A stretch of DNA of 64,000 nucleotides, taken from assembly GCA_023634235.1 (NCBI GenBank), contig JAMKCF010000018.1:12956932-13020931 (forward strand), given 5' to 3'. The position numbers and the translations under genes are program-made. Shown here one piece after another: positions 20,841 through 34,050 of the stretch. A model generated the notes under the pieces. That model made no database searches. It was given only the letters and a program-made list of their open reading frames with translations, and was not told the origin of the DNA. The stretch's first letter is position 1, and each line of letters opens with the position of its first letter. Origin of the DNA: Pisaster brevispinus. Taxonomy: Eukaryota > Echinodermata > Asteroidea > Forcipulatida > Asteriidae.

Positions 20841-23307
20841 CGTAGTATGGCCGTAGACAAACTTCTCATATAAAATTAAGTGGTTAATGGTTTTCTTCAA
20901 GTTTACGTTAGTCAAAAAAGGAGAATAACAAACTGGATGTCTATGGCACCCGGTATTCCCACGAGGTCTCCCGTCCAAGTACTGAACTTGCCCGACGCTG
21001 CTTAACTTCGGTGATCAAACGAGAACCGGTGTAGTCAGCGTAGTATGGCCGTAGACAAACTGCTTACATAAATTTATGTGCTTAATGGTTAATTTCAAGT
21101 TTCTGTTAGTCAAAAAAGGACGAAAACAAAATAGATGCCTACGGCACCCGCTATTCCCAGGAGGTCTCCCGTCCAAGTACTGACCTGACGCTGCTTAACT
21201 TCGTTGATCAAACGAGAACCGGTGTAGTCAGCGTAGTATGGCCGTAAACAAACTGCTTACATAAATTTATGTGCTTAATGGTTAATTTCAAGTTTCTGTT
21301 AGTCAAAAAAGGACGAAAACAAAATAGATGTCTTCTGCACCCGGTATTCCCATGTGGTCTCCCGTCCAAGTACTGACCTGGCCCGACGCTGCTTAACTTC
21401 GGTGATCAAACGAGAACCGGTGTTTTCAGCGTAGTTTGGCCGTAGACAAACTGCTTTCATACATTTATGTGCTTAATGGTTAATTTAAAGTTTCTGTTAG
21501 TCAAACAAGGAAAAACAAAATAGATGTCTACGGCACCCGGTATTCCCAGGAGGTCTCCCGTCCAAGTACTGACCAGGCCAGACGCTGCTTAACTTCGGTG
21601 ATCAAATGAGAACCGGTGTTTTCAGCGTAGTATGGCCGTAGACAAACTTCTCATATAAAATTAAGTGGTTAATGGTTTTCTTCAAGTTTATGTTAGTCAA
21701 AAAAGGAGAATAACAAACTGGATGTCTATGGCACCCGGTATTCCCACGAGGTCTCCCGTCCAAGTACTGAACTGGCCCGACGCTGCTTAACTTCGGTGAT
21801 CAAACGAGAACCGGTGTAGTCAGCGTAGTATGGCCGTAGACAAACTGCTTACATAAATTTATGTGCTTAATGGTTAATTTCAAGTTTCTGTTAGTCAAAA
21901 AAGGACGAAAACAAAATAGATGCCTACGGCACCCGGTATTCCCAGGAGGTCTCCCGTCCAAGTACTGACCAGGCCCGATGCTGCTTAACTTCGGTGATCA
22001 AACGAGAACCGGTGTTTTCAGCGTAGTATGGCCGTAGACAAATTTCTCATATAAAATTAAGTGGTTAATGGTTTTCTTAACGTTTCTGTTAGTCAAAAAA
22101 AGAGAATAGCAAACTGGATGTCTACGGCACCCGGCATTCCCAGGAGGTCTCCCGTCCAAGTACTGACCTGGCCCGACGCTGCTTAACTTCGGTGATCAAA
22201 CGAGAAACGGTGTATTCAGCGTAGTATGGCCGTAGACAAACTGCTTACATAAATTTTTGTGCTTAATGGTTAATTTCAAGTTTCTGTTAGTCAAAAAAGA
22301 ACGAAAAACAAAATGGATGCCTACGGCACCCGGTATTCCCAGGAGGTCTCCCGTCCAAGTACTGACCTAGCCCGACGCTGCTAAACTTCGGTTATCAAAC
22401 GAGAACCGGTGTTTTCAGCGTAGTATGGCCGTAGACAAATTTCTTATATAAAATTATGTGCTTAATGGTTAATTTCAAGTTTCTGTTAGTCAAAAAAGGA
22501 CGAAAACAAAATAGATGTCTACTGCACCCGTATTCCCATGTGGTCTCCCGTCCAAGTACTGACCTGGCCCGACGCTGCTTAACTTCGGTGATCAAACGAG
22601 AACCGGTGTTTTCAGCGTAGTATGGCCGTAGACAAACTGCTTTCATACATTTATGTGCTTAATGGTTAATTTCAAGTTTCTGTTAGTCAAACAAGGAAAA
22701 ACAAAATAGATGTCTACGGCACCCGGTATTCCCAGGAGGTCTCCCGTCCAAGTACTGACCAGGCCCGACGCTGCTTAACTTCGGTGATCAAATGAGAACC
22801 GGTGTTTTCAGCGTAGTATGGCCGTAGACAAACTTCTCATATAAAATTAAGTGGTTAATGGTTTTCTTCAAGTTTATGTTAGTCAAAAAAGGAGAATAAC
22901 AAACTGGATGTCTATGGCATCCGGTATTCCCACGAGGTCTCCCGTCCAAGTACTGAACTGGCCCGACGCTGCTTAACTTCGGTGATCAAACGAGAACCGG
23001 TGTAGTCAGCGTAGTATGGCCGTAGACAAACTGCTTACATAAATTTATGTGCTTAATGGTTAATTTCAAGTTTCTGTTAGTCAAAAAAGGACGAAAACAA
23101 AATAGATGCCTACGGCACCCGGTATTCCCAGGAGGTCTCCCGTCCAAGTACTGACCTGGCCCGACGCTGCTTAACTTCGTTGATCAAACGAGAACCGGTG
23201 TATTCAGCGTAGTATGGCCGTAGACAAACTGCTTACATAAATTTATGTGCTTAATGGTTAATTTCAAGTTTCTGTTAGTCATAAAAGGACGAAAACAAAA
23301 TAGATGT
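20840..23307 (-). repeat. Higher-order block, copy 1 (offset 4547 bp)
   Basis: About 2.47 kb that reappears at 25.39-27.85 kb with few differences. Private markers shared by both copies are the 6-base deletion unit (21137-21249) and the TTTTTGTGC spacer near 22250. Block ends are approximate. Confidence 0.75.
21137..21249 (-). pseudogene. 5S copy with a 6-base deletion beside box A
   Basis: CCTGGCCCGACGC is shortened to CCTGACGC, removing RNA residues of the intermediate element and helix around 62-70. Length about 113. An identical copy is at 25684-25796. Confidence 0.8.
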
Positions 23308-25386
23308 CTACTGCACCCGGATTCCCAGGAGGTCTTCCGTCCAAGTACTGACCTGGCCAGACGCTGCTCAACTTCGGCGACCAAACTAGAACCGGTTTTT
23401 TCAGCGTAGTATGGCCGTAGATAAACTGGTTAATACATTTATGTGCTTAAGGTTAATTTTAAGTTTCTGTTAGTCAAAAAAGGAAAAAACAAAAACAAAA
23501 TACATGTCTACGGCACCCGGTATTCCCAAGAGGTCTCCCGTCCAAGTACTGACCTAGCCCGACGCTGCTTAACTTCGGTGATCAAACGAGAACCGATGTA
23601 TTCAGCGTAGTATGGCCGTAGACAAACTGCGTACATAATGTATGTGCTTAATGGTTAATTTCAAGTTTCTGTTAGTCAAAAAAGGACGAAAACAAAATAG
23701 ATGCCTAAGGCACCCGGTATTCCCAGGAGGTCTCCCGTCCAAGTACTGAACTGGCCCGACGCTGCTTAACTTCGGTGATAAAACGAGAACGGTGTATTCA
23801 GCGTAGTATGGCCGTAGACAAACTGCTTACATAATGTATGTGCTTAATGGTTAATTTCAAGTTTCTGTTAGTCAAAAAAGGAAAAAAAAAATAGATGCCT
23901 ACGGCACCCGGTATTCGCAGGAGGTCTCTCGTCCAAGTACTGACCTGGCCCGACGCTGCTTAACTTCGTTGATCAAACGAGAACCGGTGTATTCAGAGTA
24001 GTATGGCCGTAGACAAACTTCTCATATAAAATTAAGTGGTTAATGGTTTTCTTCAAGTTTCTGTTAGTCAAAAAAGGAGAATAACAAACTGGATGTCTAC
24101 GGCAACCGGTATTCCCAGGAGGTCTCCCGTCCAAGTACTGACCTAGCCCGACGCTGCTTAACTTCGGTGATCAAACGAGAACCGGTGTTTTCAGCGTAGT
24201 ATGGAGGTAGATAAACTTTTCATATAAAATTAAGTGGTTAATGGTTTTCTTCAAGTTTCTGTTAGTCAAAAAAGGAGAATAACAAACTGGAAGTCTAGGG
24301 CACCCGGTATTCCCAGGAGGTCTCCCGTCCAAGTATTGACCTGGCCAGACGCTGCTTAACTTCGGTGATCAAACGAGAACCGGTGTTTTCAGCGTAGTAT
24401 AGCCGTAGACAAACTGCTTTCATACATTTATGTGCTTAATGGTTAATTTCAAGTTTCTGTTAGTCAAAAAAGCAAAAAACAAAAAACAAAATAGATGTCT
24501 ACGGCACCCGGTATTCCCAGGAGGTCTGCCGTCCAAGTACTGACCTGGCCCGACGCTGCTTAACTTCGGTGATCAAACGAGAACCGGTGTTTTCAGCGTA
24601 GTATGGCCGTGGACAAACTTCTTATACAAACTTACGTGGTTAATGGTTTTCTTAACGTTTCTGTTAGTCAAAAAAAGGAGAATAGCAAACTGGATGTCTA
24701 CGGCACCCGGTATTCCCAGGAGGTCTCCCGTCCAAGTACTGACCTGGCCCGACGCATCTTAACTTCGGTGATCAAACGAGAACCGGTGTATTCAGCGTAG
24801 TATGGCCGTAGACAAACTGCTTACATAAATTTATGTGCTTAATGGTTAATTTCAAGTTTCTGTTAGTCAAAAAAGAACGAAAAACAAAATAGATGCCTAC
24901 GGCACCCGGTATTCCAAAGGGGTCTCCCGTCCAAGTACTGACCTAGCCCGACGCTGTTTAACTTCGGTGATCAAACGAGAACCGGTGTATTCAGCGTAGT
25001 ATGGCCGTAGACAAACTGCATACATAATGTATGTGCTTAATGGTTAATTTCAAGTTTCTGTTAGTCAAAAAAGGACGAAAACAAAATAGATGCCTAAGGC
25101 ACCCGGTATTCCCAGGAGGTCTCCCGTTCAAGTACTGACCTGGCCCGACGCTGCTTAACTTCGGTGATAAAACGAGATCGGTGTATTCAGCGTAGTATGG
25201 CCGTAGACAAACTGCTTACATAATGTATGTGTTTAATGGTTAATTTCAAGTTTCTGTTAGTCAAAAAAGGACAAAAACAAAATAGATGCCTAAGGCACCC
25301 GGTATTCCCAGGAGGTCTCCCGTCCAAGTACTGACCAGGCCCGATGCTGCTTAACTTCGGTGATCAAACGAGAACCGGTGTTTTCA

Positions 25387-27855
25387 GCGTAGTATGGCCG
25401 TAGACAAATTTCTCATATAAAATTAAGTGGTTAATGGTTTTCTTCAAGTTTATGTTAGTCAAAAAAGGAGAATAACAAACTGGATGTCTATGGCACCCGG
25501 TATTCCCACGAGGTCTCCCGTCCAAGTACTGAACTGGCCCGACGCTGCTTAACTTCGGTGATCAAACGAGAACCGGTGTAGTCAGCGTAGTATGGCCGTA
25601 GACAAACTGCTTACATAAATTTATGTGCTTAATGGTTAATTTCAAGTTTCTGTTAGTCAAAAAAGGACGAAAACAAAATAGATGCCTACGGCACCCGCTA
25701 TTCCCAGGAGGTCTCCCGTCCAAGTACTGACCTGACGCTGCTTAACTTCGTTGATCAAACGAGAACCGGTGTAGTCAGCGTAGTATGGCCGTAAACAAAC
25801 TGCTTACATAAATTTATGTGCTTAATGGTTAATTTCAAGTTTCTGTTAGTCAAAAAAGGACGAAAACAAAATAGATGTCTTCTGCACCCGGTATTCCCAT
25901 GTGGTCTCCCGTCCAAGTACTGACCTGGCCCGACGCTGCTTAACTTCGGTGATCAAACGAGAACCGGTGTTTTCAGCGTAGTTTGGCCGTAGACAAACTG
26001 CTTTCATACATTTATGTGCTTATTGGTTAATTTAAAGTTTCTGTTAGTCAAACAAGGAAAAACAAAATAGATGTCTACGGCACCCGGTATTCCCAGGAGG
26101 TCTCCCGTCCAAGTACTGACCAGGCCAGACGCTGCTTAACTTCGGTGATCAAATGAGAACCGGTGTTTTCAGCGTAGTATGGCCGTAGACAAACTTCTCA
26201 TATAAAATTAAGTGGTTAATGGTTTTCTTCAAGTTTATGTTAGTCAAAAAAGGAGAATAACAAACTGGATGTCTATGGCACCCGGTATTCACACGAGGTC
26301 TCCCGTCCAAGTACTGAACTGGCCCGACGCTGCTTAACTTCGGTGATCAAACGAGAACCGGTGTAGTCAGCGTAGTATGGCCGTAGACAAACTGCTTACA
26401 TAAATTTATGTGCTTAATGGTTAATTTCAAGTTTCTGTTAGTCAAAAAAGGACGAAAACAAAATAGATGCCTACGGCACCCGGTATTCCCAGGAGGTCTC
26501 CCGTCCAAGTACTGACCAGGCCCGATGCTGCTTAACTTCGGTGATCAAACGAGAACCGGTGTTTTCAGCGTAGTATGGCCGTAGACAAATTTCTCATATA
26601 AAATTAAGTGGTTAATGGTTTTCTTAACGTTTCTGTTAGTCAAAAAAAGAGAATAGCAAACTGGATGTCTACGGCACCCGGCATTCCCAGGAGGTCTCCC
26701 GTCCAAGTACTGACCTGGCCCGACGCTGCTTAACTTCGGTGATCAAACGAGAAACGGTGTATTCAGCGTAGTATGGCCGTAGACAAACTGCTTACATAAA
26801 TTTTTGTGCTTAATGGTTAATTTCAAGTTTCTGTTAGTCAAAAAAGAACGAAAAACAAAATGGATGCCTACGGCACCCGGTATTCCCAGGAGGTCTCCCG
26901 TCCAAGTACTGACCTAGCCCGACGCTGCTAAACTTCGGTTATCAAACGAGAACCGGTGTTTTCAGCGTAGTATGGCCGTAGACAAATTTCTTATATAAAA
27001 TTATGTGCTTAATGGTTAATTTCAAGTTTCTGTTAGTCAAAAAAGGACGAAAACAAAATAGATGTCTACTGCACCCGTATTCCCATGTGGTCTCCCGTCC
27101 AAGTACTGACCTGGCCCGACGCTGCTTAACTTCGGTGATCAAACGAGAACCGGTGTTTTCAGCGTAGTATGGCCGTAGACAAACTGCTTTCATACATTTA
27201 TGTGCTTAATGGTTAATTTCAAGTTTCTGTTAGTCAAACAAGGAAAAACAAAATAGATGTCTACGGCACCCGGTATTCCCAGGAGGTCTCCCGTCCAAGT
27301 ACTGACCAGGCCCGACGCTGCTTAACTTCGGTGATCAAATGAGAACCGGTGTTTTCAGCGTAGTATGGCCGTAGACAAACTTCTCATATAAAATTAAGTG
27401 GTTAATGGTTTTCTTCAAGTTTATGTTAGTCAAAAAAGGAGAATAACAAACTGGATGTCTATGGCATCCGGTATTCCCACGAGGTCTCCCGTCCAAGTAC
27501 TGAACTGGCCCGACGCTGCTTAACTTCGGTGATCAAACGAGAACCGGTGTAGTCAGCGTAGTATGGCCGTAGACAAACTGCTTACATAAATTTATGTGCT
27601 TAATGGTTAATTTCAAGTTTCTGTTAGTCAAAAAAGGACGAAAACAAAATAGATGCCTACGGCACCCGGTATTCCCAGGAGGTCTCCCGTCCAAGTACTG
27701 ACCTGGCCCGACGCTGCTTAACTTCGTTGATCAAACGAGAACCGGTGTATTCAGCGTAGTATGGCCGTAGACAAACTGCTTACATAAATTTATGTGCTTA
27801 ATGGTTAATTTCAAGTTTCTGTTAGTCATAAAAGGACGAAAACAAAATAGATGCC
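25387..27855 (-). repeat. Higher-order block, copy 2 (offset 4547 bp)
   Basis: Second copy of the 20.84-23.31 kb block. It diverges at its right end after the GTCATAAAAGG spacer. Between the copies (23.3-25.39 kb) are about 10 units of other types, many with the CATAATGTATG spacer. Confidence 0.75.
25684..25796 (-). pseudogene. 5S copy with the same 6-base deletion (duplicate)
   Basis: Duplicate of 21137-21249 at offset 4547. Both also share CCGCTATTCCC and a 5' end of GTTTACGG. Confidence 0.8.
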
Positions 27856-28816
27856 TAAGGCACCCGGTATTCCCAGGAGGTCTCCCGTCCAAGTACTGAC
27901 CTGGCCAGACGCTGCTTAAATTCGGTGATCAAACGAGAACCGGTGTTTTCAGCGTACTATGGCCGTAGACAAACTGCTTTTATACATTTATGTGCTTAAT
28001 GGTTAATTTCAAGTTTCTGTTAGTCAAAAGAGGACGAAAACAAAATAGATGCCTCAGGCACCAAGTATTCCCAGGAGATCTCGCGTCCAAGTACTGACCT
28101 GGCCCGACGCTGCTTAACTTCGGTGATCAACCGAGAACGGTGTTTTCAGCGTAGTATGGCCGTAGACAAACTGCTTACATAAATTTATGTGCTTAATGGT
28201 TAATTTCAAGTTTCTGTTAGTCAAAAAAGGACAAAAACAAAATAGATGTCTACTGCACCCGGTATTCCCAGGAGTTGTCCCGTCCAAGTACTGACCTGAC
28301 CCGACGCTGCTTACTTTCGGTGATCAAACGAGAACCATTGTTTTCAGCATAGTATGGGCGTAGACAAACTTCTTATATAAAATTATTTGATTTATGGTTA
28401 ATTTCAAGTTTCCGTTAGTCAAAAAAGGACGAAAACAAAATAGATGTCTACTGCACCCGGTATTCCCAGGAGGTCTCCCGTCCAAGTACTGACCTGGCCC
28501 GACACTGCTTAACTTCGGTGATCAAACGAGAACCGGTGTTTTCAGCGTAGTACGGCCGTAGATAAACTTCTTATATAAACTTACGTGGTTAATGGTTTTC
28601 TTCAAATTTCTGTTAGTCAAAAAAAGAGAATAACAAACTGGATGTCTACGGCACCCGGTATTCACAGGAGGTCTCCCGTCCAAGTACTGACCAGGCCCGA
28701 TGCTGCTTAACTTCGGTGATCAAACGAGAACCTGTGTTTTCAGCGTAGTATGGCTGTAGACAAACTTCAGATATAAAATTACGTGGTTAATGGTTTTCTT
28801 CAAGTTTCTGTTAGTC

Positions 28817-28836
28817 AAAAAAGGACGAAAACAAAA
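28817..28836 (-). terminator. Pol III T-run terminator cluster of the reference 5S gene
   Basis: Downstream of the RNA 3' end the minus strand carries T4 (28833-28836), T4 (28828-28831) and T6 (28817-28822). Four or more T is the known pol III stop signal. The cluster recurs in nearly every spacer with variable run length. Confidence 0.8.
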
Positions 28837-28861
28837 TAGATGTCTACGGCACCCGGTATTC

Positions 28862-28881
28862 CCAGGAGGTCTCCCGTCCAA
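28862..28881 (-). promoter_or_regulatory. Pol III box C (TFIIIA contact region) of the reference 5S gene
   Basis: RNA residues 79-98 read TTGGACGGGAGACCTCCTGG, close to the known animal box C. The CCATGTGG, CCATGAGG and CCACGAGG variants of the + strand fall here. Confidence 0.85.
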
Positions 28882-28887
28882 GTACTG

Positions 28888-28895
28888 ACCTGGCC
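28888..28895 (-). promoter_or_regulatory. Intermediate element of the reference 5S gene
   Basis: RNA residues 65-72, just after box A. Two base changes around this block (GGCCAGG against GGCCTGG, GCGTC against GCATC) separate families A and B. Confidence 0.6.
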
Positions 28896-28896
28896 C

Positions 28897-28911
28897 GACG
28901 CTGCTTAACTT
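28897..28911 (-). promoter_or_regulatory. Pol III box A of the reference 5S gene
   Basis: RNA residues 49-63 read AAGTTAAGCAGCGTC, matching the known animal 5S box A (AAGCTAAGCAGGGTC in Xenopus). The same element recurs in most units. Confidence 0.85.
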
Positions 28912-28968
28912 CGGTGATCAAACGAGAACCGGTGTTTTCAGCGTAGTATGGCCGTAGACAAACTGCTT

Positions 28969-28982
28969 ACATAAATTTATGT
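28969..28982. promoter_or_regulatory. Palindromic AT-rich block upstream of the reference 5S gene
   Basis: ACATAAATTTATGT is a perfect 14-bp palindrome at -10 to -23 relative to the 5S start. In family-B-type spacers a TATATAA-containing block holds the same place. By position it could be an upstream TATA-like element, but it is nearer the start than the usual -25 to -30. Confidence 0.4.
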
Positions 28983-31625
28983 GCTTAATGGTTAATTTCA
29001 AGTTTCTGTTAGTCAAAAAAGGACAAAAACAAAATAGATGTCTACTGCACCCGGTATTCCCAGGAGGTGTCCCGTCCAAGTACTGATCTGGCCCGACTCT
29101 GCTTAACTTCGGTGATCAAACGAGAACATTTGTTTTCAGCATAGTATGGCCGTAGACAAACTTCTTATATAAAATTATTTGCTTTTTGGTTAATTTCAAG
29201 TTTATGTTAGTCAAAAAAGGACGAAAACAAAATAGATGTATACTGCACCCGGTATTCCCAGGAGGTCTCCCGTCCAAGTACTGACCTGGCCGGACGCTGC
29301 TTAACTTCGGTGATCAAACGAGAACCGGTGTTTTCAGCGTAGTATGGCCGTAGACAAACTTCTTATATAAAATTATGTGCTTAATGGTTAATTTTAAGTT
29401 TCTGTTAGTCAAAAAAGGACGAAAACAAAATAGATGTCTACTGCACCCGGTATTCCCATGTGGTCTCCCGTCCAAGTACTGACCTGGCCCGACGCTATTT
29501 AACTTCGGTGATCAAAATAATGAGAACCGGCGTTTTCAGCGTAGTATTGCCGTAGACAAACTGCTTTCATACATTTATGTGCTTAATGGTTAATTTCAAG
29601 TTTCTGTTAGTCAAAAAAGGACGAAAACAAAATAGATGCCTAAGGCACCCGGTATTCCCAGGAGGTCTCCCGTTCAAGTACTGACCAGGCCCGACGCTTC
29701 TTAACTTCGGTGATCAAACGAGAACGGTGTATTCAGCGTAGTATGGCCGTAGACAAACTGCTTACATAAATTTATGTGCTTAATGGTTAATTTTAAGTTT
29801 CTGTTAGTCAAAAAAGGACAAAAACAAAATAGATGTCTACTGCACCCGGTATTCCCAGGAGGTGTCCCGTCCAAGTACTGACCTGGCCCGACGCTGCTTA
29901 ACTTCGGTGATCAAACGAGAACCGTTGTTTTCAGCATAGTATGGCCGTAGACAAACTTCTTATATAAAATTATTTGCTTAATGGTTAATTTCAAGTTTCT
30001 GTTAGTCAAAAAAGGACAAAAACAAAATAGATGTTTACGGCACCCGGTATTCGCAGGAGGTCTCCCGTCCAAGTACTGACCTGGCCCGACGCTGCTTAAC
30101 TTCGTTGATCAAACGAGAACCGGTGTGTTCAGCGTAGTATGGCCGTAGACAAACTTCTCATATAAAATTAAGTGGTTAATGGTTTTCTTCAAGTTTCTGT
30201 TAGTCAAAAAAGGAGAATAACAAACTGGATGTCTACGGAATCCGGTATTCCCAGGAGGTCTCCCGTCCAAGTACTGACCTGGCCCGACGCTGCTTAACTT
30301 CGGTGATCAAACGAGAACCCGTGTTTTCAGCGTAGTATGGCCGTAGACAAACTTCTTATATAAACTTACGTGGTTAATGGTTTTCTTCAAATTTCTGTTA
30401 GTCAAAAAAGGAGAATAACAAACTGGATGTCTATGGCACCCGGTATTCCCAGGAGGTCTCCCGTCCAAGTACTGACCAGGCCCGATGCTGCTTAACTTCG
30501 GTGATCAAACGAGAACCGGTGTTTTCAGCGTAGTACGGCCGTAGACAAACTTCTTATCTAAACTTACGTGGTTAATGGTTTTCTTCAAATTTCTGTTAGT
30601 CAAAAAAAGAGAATAACAAACTGGATGTCTACGGCACCCGGTATTCCCAGGAGGTCTCCCGTCCAAGTACTGACCAGGCCCAATGCTGCTTAACTTCGGT
30701 GATCAACCGAGAACGGTGTTTTCAGCGTAGTATGGCCGTAGACAAACTGCTTACATAAATTTATGTGCTTAATGGTTTTCTTCAAGTTTCTGTTAGTCAA
30801 AAAAGGACGAAAACAAAATAGATGTCTACGGCACCCGGTATTCCCAGGACGTGTCCCGTCCATGTACTGACCTGACCCGACGCTGCTTAACTTCGGTGAT
30901 CAAACGAGAACCATTGTTTTCAGCATAGTATGGGCGTAGACAAACTTCTTATATAAAATTATTTGATTTATGGTTAATTTCAAGTTTCTGTTAGTCAAAA
31001 AAGGACGAAAACAAAATAGACGTCTACTGCACCCGGTATTCCCAGGAGGTCTCCCGTCCAAGTACTGACCTGGCCCGACACTGCTTAACTTCGGTGATCA
31101 AACGAGAACCGGTGTTTTCAGCGTAGTATGGCCGTAGACAAACTGCTTACATAAATTTATATGCTTAATGGTTAATTTCAAGTTTCTGTTAGTCAAAAAA
31201 GGACGAAAACAAAATAGATGTCTTTGGCACCCGGTATTCCTAGGAGGTCTCCAGTCCAAGTACTGAACTGTCTAGACGCTGCTTAACTTCGGTGATCAAA
31301 CGAGAACCGGTGTTTTCAGCATAGTATGGCCTTAGACAAACTGCTTACATAAATTTATGTGCTTAATGGTTAATTTCAAGTTTCTGTTAGTCAAAAAAGG
31401 ACGAAAACAAAATAGATGCCTACGGCACCAGGTATTCCCAGGAGGTCTCCCGCCCAAGTACTGACCTGGCCCGACGCTGCTTAACTTCGGTGATCAAACG
31501 AGAACCCGTGTATTCAGCGTAGTATGGCCGTAGACAAACTGCTTACATAAATTTATGTGCTTAATGGTTAATTCCAAGTTTCTGTTAGTCAAAAAAGGAC
31601 GAAAACAAAATAGATGTCTACTGCA

Positions 31626-33780
31626 CCCGGTATTCCCAGGAGGTCTCCCGTCCAAGTACTGACCTGGCCAGACGCTGCTTAAATTCGGTGATCAAACGAG
31701 AACCGGTGTTTTCAGCGTACTATGGCCGTAGACAAACTGCTTTTATACATTTATGTGCTTAATGGTTAATTTCAAGTTTCTGTTAGTCAAAAGAGGACGA
31801 AAACAAAATAGATGCCTCAGGCACCAAGTATTCCCAGGAGATCTCGCGTCCAAGTACTGACCTGGCCCGACGCTGCTTAACTTCGGTGATCAACCGAGAA
31901 CGGTGTTTTCAGCGTAGTATGGCCGTAGACAAACTGCTTACATAAATTTATGTGCTTAATGGTTAATTTCAAGTTTCTGTTAGTCAAAAAAGGACAAAAA
32001 CAAAATAGATGTCTACTGCACCCGGTATTCCCAGGAGTTGTCCCGTCCAAGTACTGACCTGACCCGACGCTGCTTACTTTCGGTGATCAAACGAGAACCA
32101 TTGTTTTCAGCATAGTATGGGCGTAGACAAACTTCTTATATAAAATTATTTGATTTATGGTTAATTTCAAGTTTCCGTTAGTCAAAAAAGGACGAAAACA
32201 AAATAGATGTCTACTGCACCCGGTATTCCCAGGAGGTCTCCCGTCCAAGTACTGACCTGGCCCGACACTGCTTAACTTCGGTGATCAAACGAGAACCGGT
32301 GTTTTCAGCGTAGTACGGCCGTAGATAAACTTCTTATATAAACTTACGTGGTTAATGGTTTTCTTCAAATTTCTGTTAGTCAAAAAAAGAGAATAACAAA
32401 CTGGATGTCTACGGCACCCGGTATTCACAGGAGGTCTCCCGTCCAAGTACTGACCAGGCCCGATGCTGCTTAACTTCGGTGATCAAACGAGAACCTGTGT
32501 TTTCAGCGTAGTATGGCTGTAGACAAACTTCAGATATAAAATTACGTGGTTAATGGTTTTCTTCAAGTTTCTGTTAGTCAAAAAAGGACGAAAACAAAAT
32601 AGATGTCTACGGCACCCGGTATTCCCAGGAGGTCTCCCGTCCAAGTACTGACCTGGCCCGACGCTGCTTAACTTCGGTGATCAAACGAGAACCGGTGTTT
32701 TCAGCGTAGTATGGCCGTAGACAAACTGCTTACATAAATTTATGTGCTTAATGGTTAATTTCAAGTTTCTGTTAGTCAAAAAAGGACAAAAACAAAATAG
32801 ATGTCTACTGCACCCGGTATTCCCAGGAGGTGTCCCGTCCAAGTACTGATCTGGCCCGACTCTGCTTAACTTCGGTGATCAAACGAGAACATTTGTTTTC
32901 AGCATAGTATGGCCGTAGACAAACTTCTTATATAAAATTATTTGCTTTTTGGTTAATTTCAAGTTTATGTTAGTCAAAAAAGGACGAAAACAAAATAGAT
33001 GTATACTGCACCCGGTATTCCCAGGAGGTCTCCCGTCCAAGTACTGACCTGGCCGGACGCTGCTTAACTTCGGTGATCAAACGAGAACCGGTGTTTTCAG
33101 CGTAGTATGGCCGTAGACAAACTTCTTATATAAAATTATGTGCTTAATGGTTAATTTTAAGTTTCTGTTAGTCAAAAAAGGACGAAAACAAAATAGATGT
33201 CTACTGCACCCGGTATTCCCATGTGGTCTCCCGTCCAAGTACTGACCTGGCCCGACGCTATTTAACTTCGGTGATCAAAATAATGAGAACCGGCGTTTTC
33301 AGCGTAGTATTGCCGTAGACAAACTGCTTTCATACATTTATGTGCTTAATGGTTAATTTCAAGTTTCTGTTAGTCAAAAAAGGACGAAAACAAAATAGAT
33401 GCCTAAGGCACCCGGTATTCCCAGGAGGTCTCCCGTTCAAGTACTGACCAGGCCCGACGCTTCTTAACTTCGGTGATCAAACGAGAACGGTGTATTCAGC
33501 GTAGTATGGCCGTAGACAAACTGCTTACATAAATTTATGTGCTTAATGGTTAATTTTAAGTTTCTGTTAGTCAAAAAAGGACAAAAACAAAATAGATGTC
33601 TACTGCACCCGGTATTCCCAGGAGGTGTCCCGTCCAAGTACTGACCTGGCCCGACGCTGCTTAACTTCGGTGATCAAACGAGAACCGTTGTTTTCAGCAT
33701 AGTATGGCCGTAGACAAACTTCTTATATAAAATTATTTGCTTAATGGTTAATTTCAAGTTTCTGTTAGTCAAAAAAGGAC
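31626..33780 (-). repeat. Higher-order block, copy 2 (offset 3763 bp)
   Basis: Same unit order as 27.86-30.02 kb, including every rare marker (for example GCTGCTTAAATTCGG at 31674). The spacers diverge after about 33780. The units at 30.02-31.63 kb in between are of mixed family A/B type. Confidence 0.75.
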
Positions 33781-33953
33781 GAAAACAAAATAGATGTCTA
33801 CTGCACCCAGTATTCCCATGTGGTCTCCCGTCCAAGTACTGACTAGGCCAGATACTGCTTAACTTCTGTCATCAAACGAGAACCGGTGTTTTTAGCGTAG
33901 TATGGCCTTAGACAAACTGCTTTCATACATTTATGTGCCTAATGGAGAGGTCT

Positions 33954-34050
33954 CAGGAGGTCTCCCGTCCAAGTACTGACCTGGCCCGACGCTGCTTAAC
34001 TTCGGTGATCAAACGAGAACCGGTGTTTTCAGCGTAGTATGGCCTTAGAC
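33954..34050 (-). pseudogene. 5S copy fused to truncated spacer (3' end lost)
   Basis: The spacer jumps from CCTAATGGAGAGGTCT straight to CAGGAGGTCTCCC. About 20 bases of the RNA 3' end and all T-runs are gone. Other copies are at 35094-35180, 37606-37702 and 38746-38832. Confidence 0.8.

Larger units (their letters stand above)
28842..28959 (-). rRNA. 5S ribosomal RNA, consensus-grade reference copy
   Basis: Every position matches the majority sequence of the array. Helix I can pair fully (GTCTACGGC with GCCGTAGAC). Residues 66-70 (GCCAG) and the CCTGG at 94-98 allow a perfect helix IV pairing. It has T-run terminators and complete internal control elements. If any copy here is transcribed into functional 5S rRNA, this is a good candidate. 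Confidence 0.95.
27863..30017 (-). repeat. Higher-order block, copy 1 (offset 3763 bp)
   Basis: About 2.15 kb. Rare markers include GCTGCTTAAATTCGG at 27911, GATGCCTCAGGCACC, and TCAAAATAATGAGAACC near 29515. It begins almost exactly where the preceding 4547-offset block ends, and it contains the consensus-grade gene. Confidence 0.75.
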
